A stretch of 64,000 bases of DNA from Curvularia sp. ZM96 (Eukaryota; Ascomycota; Dothideomycetes; Pleosporales; Pleosporaceae), in NCBI GenBank assembly GCA_022457065.1, contig JAJGBQ010000004.1, positions 3,596,001 to 3,660,000 of the forward strand, read 5' to 3'. The translations under genes and the position numbers were made by a program. The notes beneath the pieces were generated by a model. That model had not been told where the DNA came from. It made no database searches and was given only the letters and a program-made list of their open reading frames with translations. Of the stretch, positions 55,701 to 64,000 are shown piece by piece. The first letter of the stretch is position 1. The number at the start of each line of letters is the position of its first letter.

Positions 55701-57331
55701 AAGCAAATGGCCTTGAAGCTCACTGCCAACTCCATGTACGGATGTTTGGGATATACCAAATCCCGTTTCTATGCCCGGCCACTTGCGATGCTCACCACAT
55801 ACAAGGGTCGTGAGATTTTGCGAAAGACCAAGGACATGGCTGAGGAAAAGGCACTTCGTGTCATCTACGGCGATACTGACTCCGTCATGATCAACACCAA
55901 CGTCGATAACATTCAGGATGCGCTCAAACTCGGCAATGAATTCAAGAAGGAAGTCAACGACAGCTACAGGTTGTTGGAGATTGACATTGACAATGTGTTC
56001 CGGCGGATCTTGCTGCACGCAAAGAAGAAGTACGCCGCTATTAACATGGTACCTGTCGATGGCAAGTATATTGAGAAGCTGGAAGTCAAGGGTCTCGACA
56101 TGAGGCGCAGAGAATACTGCGCTCTCTCGAAGGAGACATCGACGTAAGTTCAAGACCGGTGATAATTGTCCCTGGTTACTAACAGTACTTTAGTGAATTG
56201 CTCAATTTCCTTCTCAGTGGTGAGGACCCTGAAGTAGTTGTCGAGAAGATTCACAATCACCTGCGAGAACTCAGCAAGCAGATGCGCGAGTATGCCATTC
56301 CGCCTCGGAAGTACACCATCTACACGCAGCTGGGAAAGAATCCTAAGGAATACCCCAATGGCAATTCCATGCCCTCGGTTCAAGTTGCGTTACGTCTCAT
56401 GGCTAAGGGCAAACACGTCAAGGCAAAGGATGTCATGAGTTTCATCATCACTGGAGATTCTTCAGGGTCCGCTGAGAATGCGGCCAAAAACGCCTACCCA
56501 GTTGATGAAGTCCTGAAGCCGGACAGCGAACTGAAGCCAGACATCGACTACTACCTCCACAAACAGATTCTGCCACCAGTGGAGCGTCTCTGTGCGCCTA
56601 TCAGTGGTACAAACATCACACTTCTCGCTGCTTGTCTTGGACTTGATACTTCCAAATATCGTGTCAGCACAGTCTCTGGTGGCGCGCAACAAGATACCGA
56701 GATCCATCCTCTCGAGTCCCAGATCCCAGACTCTGTACGCTTCCAATCCTGCTCGCCGCTTTGGCTACGCTGTCGAGCTTGCACAACCGTCTTTCCTTTC
56801 GAGGGCTTCTCGTCTTCATCGACTATGGCGTCATTACAAACAATATCGCACAGCGGAATTCAATGTCCCGCAGAAGGCTGTGGCGCGACATTACAAAACA
56901 TCAGCATAGTAGCACAACTGGAGTCCGCAATTCGCCAGGTCGTCGCCTCCTACTACGCAGGTTACGTTCTGTGCGACGACCCGCAATGTTCAAATCGCAC
57001 ACGCAGCATCTCTGTCTACGGGCATCGCTGCTTAGGTCCCAAGGGCCTTGCTCGCGATTGCTTGGGCAGGATGAGCTACGAGATCAAAGAACGTGATGTA
57101 TGGAATCAACTTCTGTATTATCAGTCTCTGTTCGATGTCGATCGCGTAGCGAAGATGAACAGCAGTATCAAATCTGAAGACATGGAGAAGAAAGAGAAGA
57201 TGAAGGTTTTGGCTGAAGTGAACAGGGAGAGGTTTGATACGCTCAAGGGTGTAGTGGAGAGGTGGTTGGAAAGAAACGGAAGGCAGTGGGTGCAGATGGA
57301 TAGCCTCTTTTCTTTTGCATTCAAGGCATGA
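52769..57331 (+). CDS. POL1: DNA polymerase alpha catalytic subunit
   Basis: Exons 52769-53078, 53130-53233, 53283-56143 and 56194-57331 give 1,470 residues, the normal size. The acidic N-terminal region contains the primase/Ctf4-contact-like start and a linker (SKYFSS). The B-family core has motif A [20 protein letters not shown], motif B LKLTANSMYGCLGYTKSRFY and motif C VIYGDTDSVMIN, the DxD pair that binds the catalytic metals. As expected for Pol alpha, the exonuclease sites are not conserved. Two C-terminal Cys clusters (LRCRACTTVFPF and CPAEGCGATL; CDDPQCSNRT and GHRCLGP) form the zinc modules that bind subunit B. With primase it starts leading and lagging strands. The first acceptor is a NAGNAG (53127 or 53130). 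Confidence 0.97.
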
Positions 57332-57603
57332 GAATGGGCTTGATGCCTGTTTGGATACTAAGAGTCGTTTCCTAAGCATGTCTGATGAGGATCGGTTATG
57401 GTCAAACATTATGACACGACAACGTTTAGTTGTATAATATTGCGTTTTTTACATCAACGAATTTTGCAATCATGACATCTAGGCTAAATTCTTTATTGAT
57501 TTTGGGTATATATGCATGTTTGAGATATCGAATTAAAAATTACATCGCTCGTTGTTGACAAGCAGATTCCACCAGGCGAAACCTCGTCCAAGGACTGCTC
57601 TAT

Positions 57604-59170
57604 TCACACTGTCGCGATGCCCCTTGGAACATGATCATTGTGTGTACTTCTCTTTCCCGCGCCCTGTGAGGCTATGCGACATGCCTCGTGGAAGATAGTA
57701 ATGAAGCGATGAATATCGTGGAAGGAGTTGTACAGTGGCGTGGGCGCAACCCTCAGCACGTCAGGCTTGCGTTCGTCTACCACTACACCACGTTCTTCAA
57801 TGTAATGCTGAACTTGGTCCAACAAGCCCGGGTTCAGAAGCACGCTGAGCTGTGCACCCCTTTCAGCCGGATTTGCAGGTGTGATGATCTTGTACGGCGG
57901 TTCCCCATATGGATACTTGAGGAGCCGGGCTTCGAGGTATGCAGTCAATTTAAGACTGCGCTGTCGTAGGGCATCCATGTTGGTTAATGAAAAGACATCT
58001 AAACTCGCCATTACCGAGGTCATGTCCAGCGCGCTCGGGTTGCTGAGTTGGAAGCCGCTGGCACCTTCAATAGGGACGAATTTGTTCTCCATGCGGAATC
58101 TGCTGTCCTTGTCGCTTCCCCACCATCCACTTAGGCGCGGACGGTAGGAAAGCTGTACGTCTCCTGATATGTTGTGTGTACCGTTTGTTTGTCTGGCAGG
58201 TACCTGCTCCACCTTGCCGTGTCTTTCATGAACAAAGAGTCCGCCAATGACTCCTGGTCCACCATTCATGTACTTGTAGTTGCACCACGCTGCAAAATCA
58301 ACATTCCAGTCATGCAGCTTCAGAGGTACGTTTCCTGCCGCATGCGCCAAGTCCCAACCAACCGTTATGCCCAACGATCGACAATGGCGTGTTATCAACT
58401 CAATGTCGAAAAATTGGCCTGAGTAGAACTGTATGCCAGGCAGAAGGACGAGGGCGGTACTTGGGGCATGATGTGAGATTACAGACAAAATGTGTTCGTT
58501 TGATAGGTAAGGCGACGAGGCTGACGGCGGATCAATGGTGATCAAGGCGGAGGGATCGAGGTTGTGGTGTGCAATCTGCGAGAGAGCGGCATACTATCAT
58601 ATCATCAGTTACCGACGAATAACAAGTTAGGAACGGGGCGCATACATGATCGCTGGGAAATGCTTTGCCCTCGATAATGATCTTCCACCTGTCTTTCGTC
58701 GGTCGGTAAAAGCTTGCCATCAGAAGGTGGAGATTGGCAGTCAACGTTTCCATGATGACGACTTCACTAGGAAGCGCCCCGACAATCTTCGCTGTTTGGT
58801 TTTTGATTGCGTCGTCGATGTGCAGCCATGGCGGAAGTCCTCCCTCATACTCTGTAAAATGACCAAAGACACCCTTGGAAGCCCAGGTGTCGAGATAGCG
58901 ATTGATGTATTCCTTTGTTCTCCGTGGTTGAAGCCCGAGCGAGTTTCCGCACAAGTATATGGATTCCTCATTGTCGTCCGATCGCGAAGTAACATTTTTT
59001 TCTTTGTTTTGGAATCCATGCTTGCGGTTCCTCAGATCGCCTTTGGTCGGGATGACAAACTCGTTTCTCAGCTTACTCAATCCGTCGTTCGCGTCTTCGC
59101 GTCGCGCGAATTGCTCAGCGCAAAGTTCGGCCTCCGGTATCGCTATATAAGGGTTATGTCCGTAAGGCAT
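57604..59170 (-). CDS. BNA5: Kynureninase
   Basis: Exons 59170-58646 and 58593-57604 (52-nt intron, phase 0) give 504 residues, slightly longer than usual. Conserved segments are IYLCGNSLGLQPRRTKEYI near the start, HFTEYEGGLPPW, then after the intron TVGWDLAHAAGNVPLKLHDW and WCNYKYMNGGPGVIGGLFVH, where the Lys of NYKYMNGGPG holds pyridoxal phosphate. RPRLSGWWG and KFVPIEGASGFQLSNPSA follow. The enzyme splits kynurenine or 3-hydroxykynurenine to anthranilate or 3-hydroxyanthranilate plus alanine, in tryptophan breakdown and de novo NAD synthesis in the cytosol. An insert of about 25 charged residues after FVIPTKGDL (NRKHGFQNKEKNVTSRS) is not usual and may be a lineage feature. It converges with POL1 and is divergent from ISA2. 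Confidence 0.95.
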
Positions 59171-59499
59171 TGTTGTAGAGAGAAAGGAAATCAGGTTAGG
59201 GCTTTAAGAAATCAGGGCGCATGAGGTCACAGATAAGAATGTCTGTTGTCTGAAATATTTCAAGCATCAGGCACGATAAGTAGATAGCTCGAACGGGTAG
59301 GGCTGCAACAAACCGGTGGCTCATACGATGGAGGGTGGCGGCGGCACAAGGTGGGGTGGGTGCTGACTAAGCGGTCCAGAACCCGACGTGACGGGCAATC
59401 GTGATTGGTGCTGTCAATTGTGACATTCCTAGCTTATGACCTCAGATTCACGATCCCTCCACCTCGGACATCGCCCCGGACATCTTCGATATTACCATA
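59171..59499. promoter_or_regulatory. Shared divergent promoter region, kynureninase / ISA2
   Basis: These 329 bp lie between the start codons of the two divergent genes. No TATA box stands out. The call rests on layout. Confidence 0.45.
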
Positions 59500-60183
59500 A
59501 TGTCATCATCCACCATATGCACATCATGCTGGCGCGCAGCGAGGAGAGCTACCGGATCAAAGGCAACCGCGCCTCCAAAAGTCACACCACAATTTGTGAG
59601 GGCACATAGCAGAGTCTCCGCCTCGCGCGCCACTTCGCAGCCACTATACTTCGACTTCCTCGCATCATTCGCCGTACCACGGAGAGCTTCAGCGCATACA
59701 ACAGCACGAGATACAGCCTTTGCGCAAGCACCAAAAATTCCACGACGAGCTCTTGCAACATCCTCCGATGTCTCAACCGCTAAGCCCGCTCGTCCAGTTC
59801 AGAACCCGCGAACCGACGACTCGGGCAAGCCCATGATAATTTCCATAGCACCACGTGCATCCAATCGGCTACATAAGATTTCTACAGGCGATAACAATCC
59901 GAACCTCGCACTTCGCGTGACCATCGAGAGCGGCGGATGCCATGGCTTCCAATATCTCATGGACCTAACGGATCTGTCAAAGAACCCGCCTACAGAGGAG
60001 GATACTGTATTCGAAGGCGAGAAGGGAGAGAAGGTTGTCATTGACGAGCCAAGTCTGGAACTTCTGAATGGAAGCACTGTCGACTATACAATGGAGCTCA
60101 TAGGCAGTCAGTTCAAGATTACAGGCATACCGGGAGCGACAAGTAGTTGTGGATGTGGAACAAGCTTTGATATCAAGATGTGA
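59500..60183 (+). CDS. ISA2: Mitochondrial iron-sulfur cluster assembly protein ISA2
   Basis: A single exon of 227 residues. The first 95 or so residues are Arg/Ser/Ala/Thr-rich with very few acids (CWRAARRATGSKATAPPKV), a long mitochondrial presequence. The A-type carrier domain starts near PMIISIAPRASNRLHKI. It has the three ligand cysteines: Cys148 in VTIESGGCHGFQYLMDL, and Cys217 and Cys219 in TSSCGCGTSFDI. The C-terminal C-x-C is the family hallmark. Isa1 and Isa2 mature [4Fe-4S] proteins such as aconitase and lipoate synthase in the matrix. The ISA2 rather than ISA1 assignment rests on the insert EGEKGEKVVIDEPSLELLNG and overall resemblance, so it is slightly less sure than the family. 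Confidence 0.88.
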   Translation: MSSSTICTSCWRAARRATGSKATAPPKVTPQFVRAHSRVSASRATSQPLYFDFLASFAVPRRASAHTTARDTAFAQAPKIPRRALATSSDVSTAKPARPVQNPRTDDSGKPMIISIAPRASNRLHKISTGDNNPNLALRVTIESGGCHGFQYLMDLTDLSKNPPTEEDTVFEGEKGEKVVIDEPSLELLNGSTVDYTMELIGSQFKITGIPGATSSCGCGTSFDIKM

Positions 60184-61999
60184 ATCAATCAGAAGGATGG
60201 CTTCTTCTCTGCGTTCACGTTGATGAACAAGCTGATTATTGTCGTCCATCACTACCATAATCATCTGCTGGCATAGCATATCGCTACATGTCCTCTTGAG
60301 AAATAGAAGAACCGAGTACAACCTTCGCGGTTGCTGTTTTCCTCGCTGTAACACCGCTTTCTGCCTGAATGTCCCCTGAGGCACTCTGACCACTTTGAAT
60401 TCATTCAACCAACAATTTACCCGCCGTCCTTTTTGCTTATTTGGTTCATAGCATTACTTTTACTTGTGGCCAAGCTCCAGCATGTTTCCTTCAGTGCCTT
60501 TACATAATGCTAGTATCTAATCCGGTCTCCTATACTTGAGATTATTATGAGTTCCTCAGAGTTGATCAGAGTCCATGTGTGTCAGTAACTTGAAGGTTGC
60601 AAGCAGTACAGTGCGCTGTTGTAGAGTTATGTGCTGTGAAAATCTCGTGAATAATGGCAACAATGCGTAGATTTACATAAACTTTGTTACACATGAGACT
60701 TCTCATCAACAATTCACGGATGACAAGGGAAGACTGCACCAGATCAACCGCCTTAGGAGTACACTGGCCTTCTTGTATCAGAAAGGAAGGGCTGGGAATC
60801 TGTTTACCTATAGATCACCAGAGAACGTAACTCATTCATCGGATCCTGAAAATGCAAGATCGTTGTCGTGAATGGCTGCGATGGCTTTTAAAGAATTTAC
60901 AATTGTACTGTAAGTGAGGTGGTTGACTAGAGAACTAAAGCTGATACGCCCAAACACCTATCAGTACAATGAAGTGAGAGGTAAGGGGTTACGATGAATA
61001 CCATTGTTTCTTCGTTGGTACGCCAACTGGATAAGCCGAAAGATGTCTTGAGGTGTCAGAGTTATGCTGATTGCGTTCTACCTCAACCCTTTTCCCAGCT
61101 TTTGCTCGAAGTGGAATGCGATTTCGGTCATACTCACTACCTACACAGAAATCAGCAGAAAAAGATCAACTGTTGATCGACAAAGCACCAGGAGATGCTA
61201 AGCACAAGTTTATTTTCTCGCGCACACTACCAGCTCTCGGGTCGCGCGCGGTTCCAGGAAATCCAAGTTATCAATCGAAGCTCCCTTTCAGCTCCTTATT
61301 CGCTAACATGGCTCGTGTCGAGTCATATTTGGACTAAGCACTGACCCAGCATACACAACCAAGGGAAATGCAACAAAAACAAATTCCTTGCTCACTATGC
61401 GAAAAAGGAAGTGAAGCCCAGAGGAAGGGGGAAAAGCATACAGATCAACACTACCAAGAAAGCGAAATGTCCCTGTTTCGTTAGCGCCCCTGAGCGCATA
61501 GCAATATGCAGAGCAGCAAGATTCTAGAAGATGTCTTAGCAGTTGACAGTGGTCATCCATGCAACAGCCTAGCCCCCGAACTCAACAATGTCTGGAGTTC
61601 ATACTGCTTAACTGTGCGGCTTTTACTATGAATTAAGGAGGAAATGGGATGGTGCGTGGATACACGGGAAAGCTGTCAACCGAGCGTTCATCGTACCATG
61701 GCACCGACTAGCTGAGTGAGCATTGCGTCCCTCTCTTCTCTACTTGAGGCGGTAAAAACAGGGAATGTGAGGAGAGGAGGGGAATTTGTTTTTATAAAGG
61801 ACGTGCTTGTATACATATGGTGTCGATGGGTAGCAGCATGGTCGAAGTATTACCTACATCACACCAATAATCTTTTTAATACATGTCTCTATACAAATAA
61901 TCACACCGTCTACTATACCAAAAGGTGTCAAACAGTTCTTGTCAATATTTTCCTTGCATACAAGTAAACCCTTCGTTCAAATCGCCCCGTTTGCCTGTC
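60184..61999. other. Intergenic region
   Basis: This 1.8 kb after ISA2 shows only short ORFs without features. The first 250 bp are probably the ISA2 3' untranslated region. No repeat or RNA gene was recognised. Confidence 0.45.
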
Positions 62000-62338
62000 A
62001 TGGACAGCTCTGATGCTATTGGCGGCATCCCTCTTATGACACTTGCCATTATTGTGTTCGGCGGTGTAATAGGTGTTCTCAGCCTTGTAATCATCGCCGC
62101 CATCATTTGGGAGCTTCCGAATCGCAAGAAGCGAAAAGAAAACAAAGGCATCATGGCGATAGAAGAGATGGAAGCCTCAGAAAAGTGTGGTATTGAGGTT
62201 ACGGTGACAAGAGCAACAAGCATCTCGCAGGGTAGCCCATCCCAAAGTCCACATGTTTCACAAACATCGCCGATACCAGATCGACCTGGAACATCCTCGA
62301 CATTAGCACCGCCCCCAGCCAACTCAAGAAGTTCATGA
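62000..62338 (+). CDS. Small single-pass membrane protein; 3' structure unresolved
   Basis: The minimal model from the ATG at 62000 has 112 residues. One long hydrophobic segment lies at about 10-37 (IPLMTLAIIVFGGVIGVLSL, then VIIAAIIW), followed by a basic cluster NRKKRKENK, so the C terminus is probably cytosolic by the positive-inside rule. The tail is Ser/Pro/Thr-rich. Downstream, other frames remain coding-like: one at about 62250-62436 (with TWNILDISTAPSQLKKF and MSDLRRTDPIRNRWS) and one at about 62440-62563 (LSLSEDGDRLLSPSDASF, then DPADGFGDRF). This suggests that the true gene continues to 62563 through introns I cannot place. No family is recognised. Confidence 0.45.
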   Translation: MDSSDAIGGIPLMTLAIIVFGGVIGVLSLVIIAAIIWELPNRKKRKENKGIMAIEEMEASEKCGIEVTVTRATSISQGSPSQSPHVSQTSPIPDRPGTSSTLAPPPANSRSS

Positions 62339-62563
62339 GCGATCTGCGACGGACCGATCCGATACGAAACAGATGGAGTACTGGCAACCTGAGCATACGA
62401 GTCCATATATCTGCTAGTCCTGGGCCGATTAATTAGTTGGACGCCTCGCCAACTTAGCCTGTCCGAAGACGGAGATAGGCTTCTTTCACCTAGCGATGCC
62501 TCTTTTTCCGACCCAGCTGATGGTTTTGGCGATCGCTTTTCGGAGCCTGGAGTTCGGAGTTAA

Positions 62564-63223
62564 GCGCTAGTTATGGGGTATCACCGGATGCGTTCGTTGG
62601 TGCCGCTGACACATGCAGTGGAGAGAGTGTGGGTAAATTGACCCAGCCCGTCATTCGTCTAAAAAGCGGACGGAGATGCAGAGGCGCAATTCCCGTCACA
62701 TTCCCTGTCTGCTTTGTCAATCGGAACAACTTTCGTCCACGTTGCACCCTTCTTTGTTCACCAAATCTTATCCGGAACGTTGCTGCAGCCAATAGATGTC
62801 CCAATGTGTCAGCTTCGCGCTAGTTTGTAATATGATAGTTCTGCCCAAGAATAAACAAGCGCTTACGTTCACTCTGCTCCGCCTCTTTGAGTTACTCAAT
62901 GTCTGTTATGGTACCCAAGAGCTACCCGGCTCAGCATACAAGCTATTTAGCCTTTGTCAGTGGTTATCACTGAATGCCTAATAAATCCTGTCAGCAATCG
63001 CCCCACAACCGTTGCAGTGCGCGTACTCTATTTCCAGTTGTGTCGTGGTGGATAAGCGCTTGGCTCAGTTACAGCATTCATATTCGCTTCCGAGATGGAC
63101 ATGTCTCCCGCTAAGTCCGACTAATTGCGTCAAGTACGGTATCCACATCCGAACCAAGACATGCATGGAAACACACAGTGATGCTGCCTGATATTCTGTG
63201 CAGGGAAGATGATTGCGGGACAC
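62564..63223. other. Intergenic region upstream of the aldolase
   Basis: About 0.66 kb with no credible ORF. It ends at the TATA box of the aldolase gene. Confidence 0.45.
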
Positions 63224-63230
63224 TATAAAA
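63224..63230 (+). promoter_or_regulatory. TATA box of the aldolase gene
   Basis: TATAAAA lies 141 bp before the ATG at 63365, followed by a pyrimidine-rich leader. Position and context fit a regulated gene. Confidence 0.6.
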
Positions 63231-63364
63231 CCCCTTGCAGTATCTCTTACAGAAAGCCCAAGTCAACAGTTCATCGGTTCTTCTTGACATTTTCTACTAT
63301 TTCAGTTTCGTCTACAACATCAATCATTCTCATATAGATTGCGCCATCTTGCTATCTGCCCAAA

Positions 63365-64000
63365 ATGTCCACTTTTACTCCCTTTAGCGAGCAACCTTCG
63401 CTACACACAAAGGCTCCCTACCGCGCCGCCGCTCTCACACAACCCGCCAATCTTCGTCAAGCACTCAAAGATGCTCAGGCTGATGCGAGCAAAAGTCTCA
63501 TTGGCGTTGCGCATGGAATCCCCAGCACGTTTGTGACCAAGCTCCTTGCGAGCACGAAGCCGGATTTTATCTGGATTGATGTTGAACATGGCATGTTTGA
63601 TCGGTTGACGCTGCACGAGTAAGTTGTAGAGGCGACTAATGGGAAATCATCTACTTAAGAACAATTTAAGTTGTATCCATGCTGCCCAACACCATTCAGA
63701 GGGAAAGTCGATGGTTATTTGCCGTGTACCAAAACACGATGAAATCAGTCTCACTACTGCGCTCGATGCAGGATGCGCAGGCATCGTCATTCCACACGTT
63801 GAGTCCGCACAAGAAGTCAGAGACTTCTTGAAGGAGATGTACTTCGGTGGTTGGTTTCCCCTCTTGCTCTATACCCCACATTTCCTTCTGGAAAACCCAT
63901 AGTAACACAATCGTACAGGAGGAAAGGGCCACCGTTCCTTCTCCCCGTGGAACTTCACTCCCGGCCTAACCCAGTCTCTTTATCCAAACGATCCTTACAA
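63365..64000 (+). CDS. HpcH/HpaI aldolase family protein (3' end off window)
   Basis: Exons 63365-63618, 63671-63846 and 63919 to beyond 64000 are visible; introns are 52 and 72 nt. The protein begins MSTFTPFSEQPSLHTKAPYR. Family marks are LIGVAHGIPSTFVTKLLAST, PDFIWIDVEHGMFDRLTLH, then CIHAAQHHSEGKSMVICRVP, the metal and substrate region DAGCAGIVIPHVESAQEVRD, and SFSPWNFTPGL in exon 3. These class II pyruvate aldolases cleave 2-oxo acids such as 4-hydroxy-2-oxo-heptanedioate to pyruvate and an aldehyde, in breakdown of aromatic compounds or sugar acids; the fungal substrate is not known. The intron-1 acceptor (ttaag) is placed by frame and conservation. The C-terminal half lies outside the window. 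Confidence 0.88.

Noticed and set aside
1..64000. CRISPR arrays, rRNA genes, transposase or reverse-transcriptase ORFs
   Set aside because: None was seen on either strand; no regularly spaced repeats and no transposon protein motifs in any long frame.

Overview
This window looks like a chromosome arm segment of a filamentous ascomycete, most likely a Dothideomycete of the Pleosporales type. Genes are eukaryotic, on both strands, with many short introns (mostly 46-120 nt, GT donors, CTAAC/CTGAC-like branch sites close to the AG). Most recognisable proteins have fungal versions: OMS1, TFIIB, ATP14, DEF1, KapC bZIP, ARP8, REX2, POL1, kynureninase, ISA2. The PL3 pectate lyase and the CE12 rhamnogalacturonan acetylesterase fit a plant-associated fungus. 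The order-level assignment is inference.

Layout. 1-9.8 kb: a DUF2235 hydrolase cut by the window edge, a GDS1-like winged-helix protein, and a divergent pair of the mitochondrial methyltransferase OMS1 and a sarcosine/fructosyl-amine oxidase-like flavoenzyme. 10.9-15 kb: an extended SDR reductase, PL3 pectate lyase and ribosomal protein S28. 16-26.8 kb: an unrecognised protein, a CECR5-type HAD hydrolase, an aldo-keto reductase, an unrecognised probable mitochondrial protein and the CUE-domain factor DEF1. 28.6-38.1 kb: an F-box-like protein, a divergent TFIIB/ATP14 pair and a 1,120-residue DUF1765 protein. 38.1-41.7 kb is gene-poor and holds a foldback (MITE-like) element. 41.7-52.5 kb: CE12 esterase, KapC bZIP, pterin-4a-carbinolamine dehydratase, ARP8, a GPI-anchored-like surface protein and oligoribonuclease. 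52.8-64 kb: POL1, kynureninase, ISA2, a small membrane protein with unresolved splicing, and an HpcH/HpaI aldolase cut by the right edge.

Most genes are core housekeeping genes that do not form one pathway. I see no biosynthetic cluster, transposase ORF, CRISPR, rRNA or convincing tRNA gene, and no clear new multi-gene system. The items most worth a second look are: two GC-AG introns in transcription-factor genes, confirmed by reading frame and conserved motifs; a perfectly spliceable but fully open 192-nt intron in DEF1; the foldback element at 39.7-39.9 kb; clustered CGCGT cores in the REX2/POL1 promoter; and an unresolved multi-frame coding signal at 62.0-62.6 kb. All exon junctions were worked out by eye from frame and splice signals.
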